A stretch of 64,000 bases of DNA from Mucilaginibacter gilvus. Its GTDB lineage: Bacteria; Bacteroidota; Bacteroidia; Sphingobacteriales; Sphingobacteriaceae. Position numbers and translations under genes: made by a program. Where the stretch lies: the NCBI RefSeq assembly GCF_004054195.1, contig NZ_SBIW01000030.1, forward strand, positions 59,103 to 123,102. Reading direction: 5' to 3'. Positions 17,115-25,012 of the stretch are shown here, one piece after another; the stretch's first letter is position 1; every line of letters starts with the position of its first letter. A model generated the notes under the pieces. It did not search any database, was not told the DNA's origin, and saw only the letters and a program-made list of their open reading frames with translations.

Positions 17115-17966
17115 ATGAATAGAAAACAGATAGCCGTTTGTGCAATAGTAATTGTTACTATGGGCTATTTGTACTTGCAACCTGTAAAAGGTTTGGTAAA
17201 ATCTAAAGAGGTTGCAGCCAAACCCGCTACTACTGCGGTTGATGCTAATGCTAAACCAACTGCTGAATTAACCGAAGCTTCGGTATCGGCACTGGCAAAA
17301 CAAAGTTTGGATGCAGAGCAGTTAAAGCAGGTTGAAGCGCTGGAAGGGCAGTTGCAATCGGCAACGTTTGCTGCAAAGCCATCGGTACAGCGCAGTTTGG
17401 CAGCCTTATGGGATGCAAACGTGCAGCCTGCGCCGGCAGCGTTTTATTACCAGGAAATAGCCCGGCAAACAAACGCGTTTGATGATTGGGTAAATACCGG
17501 TAATCGTTTTAACGAAGCCACCAAACGCTCGCAGGATGCTAACGAGCAGATTGCATTAAGCGCTAAGGCTTCAGAAGCGTTTTTAAACGCTACTAAGTTA
17601 AAGCCGGCCGATCTGGAGGCCAAAACCGGATTAGGCGTTGCCTATGTAAACGGTGGCGGTATGCCAATGCAAGGTATAGCTTTATTGCTCGAGGTAGTAA
17701 AGCTTGACCCTAAGAACCATTCGGCGCTGCTCAACTTAGGCATGTTTGCCATGAAGAGCGGGCAGTACGACAAAGCGGTTGGCAGGTTTAAAACCATGAT
17801 AGCCATAAAAGAAGAGCTTGAGCCCTACTTTTACCTTGCTGAAAGTTATAAGCAACTGGGCCAAAAACAAGAAGCGATTGCAGCTTATGAAAAATGCAAA
17901 CAACTAATAGGCGACCCTGCAGAGAGTAGCCGGATAGACGAGTTTATAAAGGAATTAAAAAAATAA
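17115..17966 (+). CDS. Tetratricopeptide-repeat protein, membrane-anchored
   Basis: A 283-residue protein. An N-terminal hydrophobic helix (residues 6-22, QIAVCAIVIVTMGYLYL) would anchor or export it. An Ala-rich linker follows, and from about residue 130 on there are TPR-type helical pairs (for example KLDPKNHSALLNLGMFAMKSG and YYLAES-like turns), which usually mediate protein binding. There is no enzymatic motif. It is tightly linked to the HU gene upstream. The role is unknown; the position suggests a housekeeping function rather than an accessory one. Confidence 0.85.
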   Translation: MNRKQIAVCAIVIVTMGYLYLQPVKGLVKSKEVAAKPATTAVDANAKPTAELTEASVSALAKQSLDAEQLKQVEALEGQLQSATFAAKPSVQRSLAALWDANVQPAPAAFYYQEIARQTNAFDDWVNTGNRFNEATKRSQDANEQIALSAKASEAFLNATKLKPADLEAKTGLGVAYVNGGGMPMQGIALLLEVVKLDPKNHSALLNLGMFAMKSGQYDKAVGRFKTMIAIKEELEPYFYLAESYKQLGQKQEAIAAYEKCKQLIGDPAESSRIDEFIKELKK

Positions 17967-17987
17967 CCACACTTAAAAATTATTATC

Positions 17988-18077
17988 ATGCCAAGCGGTA
18001 AAAAACGTAAAAGACATAAAATGGCTACCCATAAACGCAAAAAGCGTTTAAGAAAAAACAGACATAAGAAAAAATAG
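17988..18077 (+). CDS. 29-residue basic protein, AURKAIP1/COX24 (mS38/bS22)-like
   Basis: An ATG at 17988 opens a 30-codon gene ending with TAG at 18077. The product, starting MPSGKKRKRHKMATHKRKK, is two thirds Lys, Arg and His. It resembles the short C-terminal domain of mitochondrial mS38 (AURKAIP1/COX24) and mycobacterial bS22, which sit on the small ribosomal subunit near the decoding centre. It is too short for most gene finders. It is followed at once by a strong hairpin (18096-18115), consistent with a real, highly expressed small gene. The assignment rests on composition and remembered family similarity, not on an alignment. Confidence 0.8.
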   Translation: MPSGKKRKRHKMATHKRKKRLRKNRHKKK

Positions 18078-18095
18078 GCTATTGTAAATAGCTTA

Positions 18096-18115
18096 AGCCC
18101 CCTTATAAGGGGGCT
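18096..18115 (+). terminator. Terminator after the 29-residue basic protein gene
   Basis: A perfect palindrome, AGCCCCC / GGGGGCT with a TTATAA loop, followed by a T-rich but interrupted tail. It stands 18 bases after the stop codon and 66 bases before RNase G, so it probably reduces read-through into rng. Confidence 0.7.
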
Positions 18116-18181
18116 ATTTATGTTTAGTTTTTTTCCACCCGGCGGTGCCTTACGGTGCCGTTTTAAGAAATGGAGTAGCAA

Positions 18182-19732
18182 TTGATAAAAGAATTAATTA
18201 TCGATTCATCCCCCAACGGGGCTACTATTGCATTATTACAGGATAAACAACTTGTAGAGCTCCACAAAGAGCAAAATACCAATAATTATACTGTTGGAGA
18301 TTTGTATTTAGGCCGCATTAAAAAAATTATGCCCAGCCTTAATGCTGCTTTTGTGGATGTAGGATACGAGAAGGATGCCTTTTTGCATTATCTTGATTTG
18401 GGGCCGCAGGTACAAAGCCTGCTTAAGCTTACCAAACAAGTACGTAGCGGGGGATACCAATCAAAGCTTTTAGATAACTTTAAGCTCGAAGCTGATATAA
18501 ACAAAGGGGGAAAGATCTCTGATGTTTTATCAAAGGGAGTGCTTGTGCCCGTACAAATTGCTAAGGAGCCCATCTCAACAAAGGGCCCGAGGTTAAGCAG
18601 CGACCTGTCTATTGCAGGCCGCTATGTTGTATTGGTGCCTTTTTCTGAGGTGATCTCCATCTCTAAAAAGATAAAGAGCAATACCGAGCGGAATCGCTTG
18701 CGTAAAGTTGTTGAGAGTATCAAACCAAAACATTTCGGCGTAATTATACGCACCGTATCTGAAGGGAAGGGTGTGGACGAGTTGCAAAAAGACCTGCTGG
18801 ATTTAATATCCAAATGGGAAGTCTTTGTAACCAAGCTCCACGGTACCGAACCATCCAGGAAGGTTTTGGGGGAGATCGGCAGAACATCAACTATCCTGAG
18901 GGATATTTTGAACCCGGATTTTCAGCACATTTACACCAACGACCAGGGGATGTATGAAGAGATCCGCTCTTACATACACGAGATCTCGCCTGAGATGGAG
19001 GGTATTGTGCGCCTGCATAAACACAAGGAGCCTTTGTTTGAGCATCATGGTATTGATAAGCAGATAAAAGGCGCTTTTGGTAAAACCGTTAATCTTGCCG
19101 GTGGCGCTTACCTGGTAATTGAGCATACCGAAGCTTTACACGTTATTGATGTGAACAGCGGGAACCGTACTGCTAATAAAGAGAACCAGGAAGAGAACGC
19201 CTACCAGGTAAACAAGGAAGCGGCAAAAGAAATTGCCCGCCAGTTGCGCCTGCGCGATATGGGTGGTATAGTGGTTGTCGATTTTATTGACATGCACAAG
19301 CCAACCAACCGTAAAGAGCTTTTTGATTACCTGAAAGCTCAAATGGCCGATGACCGTGCAAAGCACACCATTTTGCCGCCGAGCAAGTTTGGATTGATAC
19401 AGATCACCCGCCAGCGTGTAAGGCCCGAAATGAACATTGTTACCAGCGAGATATGCCCTGCCTGTAACGGTACTGGCACCATCCGCCCAACGGTGTTGCT
19501 GCTTGATGATATTGAGAACAACTTCAACTTCATACTGGAAGAGCAGAATGAGAAAAACATCACCCTCTGCGTACACCCGTACATTGAGGCCTACATTAAA
19601 AAGGGGATATTTAACCGCCAGATGAAATGGTACTTTAAATATAACCAGTGGATAAAGGTGAAAACCAACCCGGCTTACCAGTTAACCGAGTTTCACTTTT
19701 TCTCTGGTAAAGACGAAGAGATAAAGCTATAA
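18182..19732 (+). CDS. rng: Ribonuclease E/G family endoribonuclease
   Basis: A 516-residue RNase G-type enzyme that cuts single-stranded RNA in rRNA maturation and mRNA decay. It has an S1-like RNA-binding region with an insertion (VGDLYLGRIKKIMPSLNAAFVDVGYEKDAF is the start, split over residues 36-65), the DNase-I-like catalytic domain with HVIDVNSGNRT and GGIVVVDFIDM (the metal-binding aspartates), and the zinc-link cysteines in CPACNGTG. It lacks the long RNase E scaffold tail. The start is TTG; no upstream ATG fits. It ends at a clear terminator. Confidence 0.94.
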   Translation: MIKELIIDSSPNGATIALLQDKQLVELHKEQNTNNYTVGDLYLGRIKKIMPSLNAAFVDVGYEKDAFLHYLDLGPQVQSLLKLTKQVRSGGYQSKLLDNFKLEADINKGGKISDVLSKGVLVPVQIAKEPISTKGPRLSSDLSIAGRYVVLVPFSEVISISKKIKSNTERNRLRKVVESIKPKHFGVIIRTVSEGKGVDELQKDLLDLISKWEVFVTKLHGTEPSRKVLGEIGRTSTILRDILNPDFQHIYTNDQGMYEEIRSYIHEISPEMEGIVRLHKHKEPLFEHHGIDKQIKGAFGKTVNLAGGAYLVIEHTEALHVIDVNSGNRTANKENQEENAYQVNKEAAKEIARQLRLRDMGGIVVVDFIDMHKPTNRKELFDYLKAQMADDRAKHTILPPSKFGLIQITRQRVRPEMNIVTSEICPACNGTGTIRPTVLLLDDIENNFNFILEEQNEKNITLCVHPYIEAYIKKGIFNRQMKWYFKYNQWIKVKTNPAYQLTEFHFFSGKDEEIKL

Positions 19733-19770
19733 TTAGATGCGCGGATTTGCAGATGTGCAAATGAATAGAA

Positions 19771-19807
19771 AAGAGCAGATGTTTTAAAAAGCATCTGCTC
19801 TTTTTTG
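19771..19807 (+). terminator. Terminator of rng
   Basis: Stem AAGAGCAGATG / CATCTGCTCTT (11 pairs) followed by T residues, about 40 bases after the stop. The stem partly overlaps a member of the GCAGATGTGCA repeat group. Confidence 0.88.
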
Positions 19808-19809
19808 TT

Positions 19810-20256
19810 TTACACGCCGGTTGCTCTTATAATCGCTTTATCAATAATAGTGAAATATTTGAAGCGATCGTATTGCCTTGGAACATCGAAATTAGGTTCG
19901 AGTGTAAATAGCCATTCGCACTCATTTGCTCCCAATTCAATAGTCGCGAGAGGGAATATTTGTTCGAAATTTTCCGAAGAAAGTTCGGGATAACTTTCTT
20001 CCAGATAAGCATACAACAACGTGATGTAATACTCATATTCTGTAGGCAACCCTCTTATTAAGTCTACTTGGTTTTGTGTTGGCTCTTCATCATTAGATGT
20101 TCTAATGCTTAATTCGATCTTGTTAGGGCCAATAGAATCAACATTAGCAAACCAAAATCTTTCCTCAGACTGCATGGGGTAATTGAATGTGCCAATTCCG
20201 GCTATCGAAAATGAACGTTCTTTAAGCGCGCTATTTTTCTTATTTAATCCAAACAT
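19810..20256 (-). CDS. Uncharacterised protein (possible immunity-like)
   Basis: A 148-residue acidic, soluble protein starting at a clear ATG. I do not recognise the family. It has no signal peptide or catalytic motif; it is rich in aromatic residues and has an alternating beta-like N-terminal half and a helical stretch around TEYEYYITLLYAYLEES. Small acidic proteins of this kind are often immunity proteins of polymorphic toxin systems, but no toxin is encoded here, so that is only a guess. It lies between rng and radA with another orphan gene, both more A+T-rich than their neighbours. Confidence 0.65.
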   Translation of the reverse strand: MFGLNKKNSALKERSFSIAGIGTFNYPMQSEERFWFANVDSIGPNKIELSIRTSNDEEPTQNQVDLIRGLPTEYEYYITLLYAYLEESYPELSSENFEQIFPLATIELGANECEWLFTLEPNFDVPRQYDRFKYFTIIDKAIIRATGV

Positions 20257-20334
20257 GGATTAAAGATAGATAACTAATCTAAAATTATTTAATAATGCTC
20301 CCGATTCGTTTAACTAACAATCAGGCAAATAAAT

Positions 20335-20358
20335 CCGTGCAGATTACAGATGTGCAGA
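20335..20358. repeat. GCAGATGTGCAGATG repeat between the two orphan genes
   Basis: TGCAGATTACAGATGTGCAG. Related text lies at 19744-19764 (after rng) and, inverted, at 20957-20980 (just before radA: CTGTAATCTGCACATCTG). The copies therefore mark both borders and the middle of the orphan-gene segment. Confidence 0.65.
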
Positions 20359-20420
20359 TGTTAATAAACCGTCTGCACATTTTTATGTTCATATCTTTAA
20401 CCGTCACTAAAAAAAGTTAA

Positions 20421-20894
20421 ATGGAAGATTGGAAATTTCTGAAAGAGAACATCTACTATTGTGACGGTTCTTTTCGTGATATTACTATACGTAATACCAC
20501 GAAAGAGGACTGGAAATTATGGGCTGATGTTGTCAATAAAACATATAAAACGTCTTTCTCTGAAGGAGGGAGTGACATACAGACCGGCAAGATTGACATT
20601 TACAGAGTATATGATTATTGGGACGGGAAAACGGACACCTGCTTAGACGCGACAATCTTTATAGGTAATATAGTAGTCAAGACATATTTTTTTACTGACG
20701 AAGAAATTGAAAACGATATTACGCCAAAAGAGATTAACACGATTGATGATCACATAAATCTGATGCAATATCTAAGCACCATCTCAACCGCATTAAATAA
20801 ACGAGTAGTGCTTACACCTGAAAATTATAACCCTTCAATTGAAAAGGAATTAATTATTATTGATAATGACAAAGTTTTGTTTTGCGGGTTATGA
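20421..20894 (+). CDS. Uncharacterised orphan protein
   Basis: A 157-residue acidic protein with no signal peptide, membrane segment or motif I recognise. The N-terminal half is rich in Trp, Asp and Tyr (MEDWKFLKENIYYCDGSF, EDWKLW, YDYWDGK). Codon and base use is clearly more A+T-rich than in rng and radA, which suggests recent acquisition. The layout resembles a stand-alone immunity gene, but this is inference from size and context only. Confidence 0.62.
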   Translation: MEDWKFLKENIYYCDGSFRDITIRNTTKEDWKLWADVVNKTYKTSFSEGGSDIQTGKIDIYRVYDYWDGKTDTCLDATIFIGNIVVKTYFFTDEEIENDITPKEINTIDDHINLMQYLSTISTALNKRVVLTPENYNPSIEKELIIIDNDKVLFCGL

Positions 20895-20985
20895 TGGTAT
20901 TAATATCCTATTAGCCATAAATTGCTATTTTAATTAGCAATTTATCTGCATATTTGCACTTCTGTAATCTGCACATCTGAAAATT

Positions 20986-22458
20986 ATGGCTAAAACTAAG
21001 ATCGCATATTTCTGCCAGAGCTGTGGCTACGAATCACCAAAATGGCTGGGTAAATGCCCGGCCTGCCAGTCGTGGAATACCATGGTGGAGGAGGTTTTGG
21101 AAAAAGCCAACGCTTCGGTACCCACTTGGAAAGCCAGCCCGGGATCCTCTGTGCGGGCAAATAAACCGGTGCAGGTTGCCGATATTACTTTTAAAGAAGA
21201 ACATCGCCTGCTTACGCCGGATAAAGAATTTAACCGCGTATTGGGCGGCGGTATTGTAGCTGGTTCGTTGGTATTAATTGGCGGTGAGCCTGGCATAGGG
21301 AAATCTACCTTAATGCTCCAACTGGCCCTGAACATGCCGGGCATCAAAGTGCTGTATGTATCCGGCGAGGAAAGCGACCACCAGATAAAAATGCGGGCGG
21401 AAAGGCTCACAGCCCAGCCCCCCCCGCCCCCTGAAGGGGGAGCTTTTGATTTGCATGGTACTTCTGCTCCCCCTTCAGGGGGTCGGGGGGCTGGGGACTC
21501 TTGCTACATCCTGACCGAAACCTCCACCCAAAACATTTTCAAACAAATAGAAGAATTACAGCCAGACCTGGTGGTGATCGATTCTATCCAAACATTGCAT
21601 TCAGCGCATGTGGAATCTACTCCGGGGAGCGTTTCGCAAGTGCGCGAGTGTACTGCAGAATTGCTGCGCTTTGCTAAAGAAACGTCTACCCCTGTGTTTT
21701 TGATAGGGCACATTACCAAAGATGGCATGATAGCCGGCCCCAAAATACTGGAGCACATGGTTGATACCGTTTTACAGTTTGAAGGCGACCGCCACCACGT
21801 ATACCGCATTTTGCGAACCATCAAAAATCGTTTCGGTTCGGCATCTGAGCTGGGTATTTACGAAATGCTGGGTGAGGGTTTACGCGAAGTATCCAACCCA
21901 TCCGAGATCCTATTATCGCAACGCGATGAACCGCTAAGCGGCATCACCATATCTGCCACCTTAGAGGGCATGCGCCCCATGCTGATAGAAACCCAGGCAT
22001 TGGTAAGCACATCGCCCTACGGTACGCCACAGCGTACGGCAACAGGCTTTGATACCAAACGCATGAGCATGCTGCTGGCCGTGCTGGAAAAGCGCTGTGG
22101 TTTCCGCCTTGGTGCAAAAGATGTGTTCCTCAATATCACGGGAGGCATACGCGTAGAAGACCCTGCTATCGATCTTGGTCTTGCTGCGGCTATCATCTCC
22201 TCGCATGAGGATATCCCCATCCCGGCAAAAACATGCTTTGCAGGTGAAATAGGCCTCTCCGGGGAGATCCGTGCAGTAAACCGCGTAGAGCAACGCATCG
22301 CTGAAGCGCAGAAGCTGGGCTTCGAACAGATCTTTATCTCCAAGTACAATATGCCCTCCGGCGCAAAAGATAAAAACCGGCTCGACCTTTCGCGCTATAC
22401 CATTGATGTAAAGGTGGTAGGCAGGATTGAGGAAGTGTTTGGGTTATTGTTTGGGTAG
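20986..22458 (+). CDS. radA: DNA repair protein RadA with a repeat-encoded insertion
   Basis: A 490-residue RecA-like helicase that helps branch migration during recombination. Order: zinc finger CQSCGYESPKWLGKCPAC (residues 10-27), Walker A GGEPGIGKST (99-108), Walker B region DLVVIDSIQ, the RadA signature KNRFG, and a Lon-like C-terminal domain. Between MRAERL (ending at residue 141) and CYILTETS (from 173) there are 31 residues where homologues have under ten. The extra block is rich in Pro and Gly and is the translation of a complete facing pair of family A repeats, kept in frame and free of stops. It sits between Walker A and Walker B, presumably in a surface loop. Confidence 0.94.
   Translation: MAKTKIAYFCQSCGYESPKWLGKCPACQSWNTMVEEVLEKANASVPTWKASPGSSVRANKPVQVADITFKEEHRLLTPDKEFNRVLGGGIVAGSLVLIGGEPGIGKSTLMLQLALNMPGIKVLYVSGEESDHQIKMRAERLTAQPPPPPEGGAFDLHGTSAPPSGGRGAGDSCYILTETSTQNIFKQIEELQPDLVVIDSIQTLHSAHVESTPGSVSQVRECTAELLRFAKETSTPVFLIGHITKDGMIAGPKILEHMVDTVLQFEGDRHHVYRILRTIKNRFGSASELGIYEMLGEGLREVSNPSEILLSQRDEPLSGITISATLEGMRPMLIETQALVSTSPYGTPQRTATGFDTKRMSMLLAVLEKRCGFRLGAKDVFLNITGGIRVEDPAIDLGLAAAIISSHEDIPIPAKTCFAGEIGLSGEIRAVNRVEQRIAEAQKLGFEQIFISKYNMPSGAKDKNRLDLSRYTIDVKVVGRIEEVFGLLFG
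21414..21494. repeat. REP family A pair inside radA
   Basis: Arm 1 (about 21414-21443) and inverted arm 2 (about 21464-21494) each carry the CCCCTGAAGGGGG core and a run of C or G, with about 20 bases between them. The frame reads through both. The arrangement equals that at 8374-8460. Confidence 0.88.
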
Positions 22459-22470
22459 AAGTGTTCGTGG

Positions 22471-22555
22471 CCTCACCCTGTCCTCTCCAAAGGAGAGGGT
22501 TCTGAATTTCAAATTTCTTTTAAAGTCCTCTCCTTTGGAGAGGATTTAGGTGAGG
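22471..22555. repeat. REP family B pair between radA and the phosphatase gene
   Basis: Facing arms CCTCACCCTGTCCTCTCCAA (from 22471) and its complement-like partner ending TTTAGGTGAGG (to 22555), each with the palindrome CCTCTCC-AA/TT-GGAGAGG. It fills the whole gap between two convergent genes. A second pair of this family is at 32395-32472. Confidence 0.85.
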
Positions 22556-22561
22556 CTCTCC

Positions 22562-23800
22562 TTACGATATCCTCACCGTAAGCAAGGTGATATCATCAAT
22601 AGGTTTGCCCTTTATTACGGTGTTAATATGGTTCATCATGGCCTCATTAAAATTATCCGGCGTCATATCACCGTTGTTGATTACAAATTCCAGCAGCTTT
22701 TCTTCGCTCCAGTTCTTGTAGTTCTGCAGCTCATGATCCATTAACCCGTCGGTATAATTAAAGAAAAGGGTATTAGGGTCAATATCTATTTCGCCTTCGT
22801 TTAAAAACGGCAGCTCATCAAAAGCACCAATCATGGTAGTACCCAATTTTAGCGGGAACGCCTCACCATCGCAATATAAAATAGTGGGATTATGACCGGC
22901 GTTGATATAATTAAGCTTGCGTGTTTTCTGATTAAAGCGGGCTAAAAACAGGGTGATAAACCGCTCCCCTTTGGTATTATGAATAACCAGCTTGTTTAGC
23001 CGTTCTACTATTGTGGTGAGGTCGTCCTCAATGGCCGCCAAGCCTTGCAGGCTCGCCTGGAAATTCGCCATCAGCAGCGCGGCGGAAATCCCCTTGCCCG
23101 ATACATCTGCAATGCACCATAAAAATTCATCCTCGTTAAGGCGGAAAAAATCATAATAATCGCCGCCGATGTTTTGATGCGGCAGGTATTTAGCACCAAC
23201 CTCTACACCAACTTCTTTATACACCCGTAGCGGGATCAGCATGTTTTGAACTTCAACGGCCAACTCCATTTCTCGTTGAAAACGTTCGGCCTGCAGGCGT
23301 TCGCGGAAAAGCTTTTTGTTCTCCAGTGCCACTACAATTACGTTGATAAGCGTTTGAATAAACGTCAGGTCGTTATTCAACATCTCGCCCGAGGTGTGGA
23401 ACTCGCCAATGAGCGCATAAGCCAGCGCCTTATTTTTGTGGTAAATGGGGATAAAGTAATCATACCCATTCAACACCGGATTATTGTGGCCGGTTAATAC
23501 CGATGGTGACTTTATTTTACTTAAATGCGCCCATGTACCATTAAGTACAGTAGCCGACTCTAAAGCCCCGCCATATTTAGAAATGCAGCTGTAAACTTTG
23601 TCTTTAGCGATAAGGAAACGGAATTTGCCTATTTGCAGATAGTTTTGCAGGATAACCTCCAGCATTTTGATCAGATCGGGCGTGGAAGCGTTTTTGTTGA
23701 TCGCCCGCGTAATTTCCAGCAAAGCATTCAACTCCGACTGCCGTTTTAAGAGCAGCCTGATCAGTTCGTCTTCGCCTGAACTATCCTGGGTGTGTTGCAT
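22562..23800 (-). CDS. GAF domain and SpoIIE/RsbU-type PP2C serine phosphatase
   Basis: A 412-residue protein. The N-terminal 60 residues form a coiled stretch, followed by a GAF-like sensor domain (about 40-190) and a PP2C-type SpoIIE phosphatase domain (about 195-410) with metal-site motifs GGDYYDFF and CIADVSGKG and the later DGLMDHE. Phosphatases of this kind act on anti-anti-sigma proteins in partner-switching control. No anti-sigma or STAS gene is adjacent. It could also regulate other phosphoproteins. There is no membrane anchor. Confidence 0.9.
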   Translation of the reverse strand: MQHTQDSSGEDELIRLLLKRQSELNALLEITRAINKNASTPDLIKMLEVILQNYLQIGKFRFLIAKDKVYSCISKYGGALESATVLNGTWAHLSKIKSPSVLTGHNNPVLNGYDYFIPIYHKNKALAYALIGEFHTSGEMLNNDLTFIQTLINVIVVALENKKLFRERLQAERFQREMELAVEVQNMLIPLRVYKEVGVEVGAKYLPHQNIGGDYYDFFRLNEDEFLWCIADVSGKGISAALLMANFQASLQGLAAIEDDLTTIVERLNKLVIHNTKGERFITLFLARFNQKTRKLNYINAGHNPTILYCDGEAFPLKLGTTMIGAFDELPFLNEGEIDIDPNTLFFNYTDGLMDHELQNYKNWSEEKLLEFVINNGDMTPDNFNEAMMNHINTVIKGKPIDDITLLTVRIS

Positions 23801-23884
23801 TATTATAATAGGCAGCCTAAAATAATGAATAATTCCATCTAAACAGGATTTGTTTGCTTTTTCTGCTTTTAATTAATAAGAAAA

Positions 23885-25012
23885 TTATCGCACGGTGCGC
23901 CCCTTCCAGGAGTATTTGCGGGTATTGCCGATAAGGCCGACGTAAACAAAATAGATAATGTGTATGGGAATGAGGATGATAAGCAATCCCACAAGGTTGG
24001 TCCGCTTGAAAAAGGCAGCTATCGGCAACAGGAAAGCCACCTCAAAAATATATTTCAAAAGAAACTGAACGAGAAAGAGTTTGAGGAAGAAAATGTTGTA
24101 AAAGCCCAGCCCGGCGTTCACCAGCAGCGATAAATTGAACAGCCAGATACATACCGCCAGCGCCACTATCCATTTGTCTTTATACTTGGTAGATTTTGAT
24201 GCCCAGCGGCGTCGCTGCTGTAAAAACTGCTGCAGGGTATGCTTGGCATGGGTGTAAACAATAGCTTCGCTATTCTTTAAAAAGCCAATGCGCTCGGGGT
24301 ATTTAACGGCTACTTTTTGCAACAGCAATTCGTCATCGCCCGATGCCAGGTCGTCGATACCTTTAAAGCCGCCTACTTCGTAAAAAACATCTTTACGGTA
24401 AGCCAAATTAGCGCCGTTACATGTAGATGCCCTGCCATTGCCAATAAAAGCCGCGCCGATACCGATGAGGTAAGAAAACTCAAGGGTTTGCAGCAATTCA
24501 AATAAGGTCTTCTCCTCAAAATAGGTTACCGGGGAGGATATCATCACCGGGTTATGGGTTTCGTAGTAGCTTACAACCGCTCTGAGCCAGTTTTTCCCCA
24601 TGCGGCAATCCGCATCGGTTGCTACCATCAGTTCGCCGGTGGAGCGGGCAATGGCTTCGGCAATGGCTTTCTTTTTATAAGAGTTCAGCGGTTTGTCTTC
24701 CCGGAGCTGCATTAGTATAATGCCATCTGTGGCATAGCTGCGAATAATATCGGCAGTGTTATCGGTGGAATGATCGTCTACAATAATCACTTCTACTAAA
24801 TGCCGGGGATAATCCTGCGCAATGATATCTTCTATGGTGTACCGGATGCGTTCTTCTTCATCCCGCGCGGCGATAAGGATAGTTACTTTTGTGGTAAGGC
24901 TTGCGCCATCGGTTTTTGGGCGCCTGAGTGCGGCCCATCCTTTTATGAGGTAAGCAAGCACCAGCAGGTAAAGACCGGTTAAGAACAGGGAAATAATACT
25001 ATGTGCGATCAA
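23885..25012 (-). CDS. Membrane-bound family 2 glycosyltransferase
   Basis: A 375-residue GT-A fold enzyme: an N-terminal membrane helix, nucleotide-binding VTILIAARDEE, DDHSTDNT, the metal-binding DADCR, the acceptor-side QQRRRW motif of processive or lipid-acting GT2 enzymes, and three to four C-terminal helices. The likely reaction is sugar transfer onto a lipid or polysaccharide; the donor is unknown. The TTG start lies inside the end of the upstream flippase-like gene (14-base overlap), so the two are translationally coupled. Confidence 0.9.
   Translation of the reverse strand: MIAHSIISLFLTGLYLLVLAYLIKGWAALRRPKTDGASLTTKVTILIAARDEEERIRYTIEDIIAQDYPRHLVEVIIVDDHSTDNTADIIRSYATDGIILMQLREDKPLNSYKKKAIAEAIARSTGELMVATDADCRMGKNWLRAVVSYYETHNPVMISSPVTYFEEKTLFELLQTLEFSYLIGIGAAFIGNGRASTCNGANLAYRKDVFYEVGGFKGIDDLASGDDELLLQKVAVKYPERIGFLKNSEAIVYTHAKHTLQQFLQQRRRWASKSTKYKDKWIVALAVCIWLFNLSLLVNAGLGFYNIFFLKLFLVQFLLKYIFEVAFLLPIAAFFKRTNLVGLLIILIPIHIIYFVYVGLIGNTRKYSWKGRTVR

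Noticed and set aside
21409..21501. Frameshift or assembly error in radA
   Set aside because: The frame stays open through both arms and resumes the conserved sequence on the other side; the block equals a known repeat pair, so a real insertion is the simpler reading.
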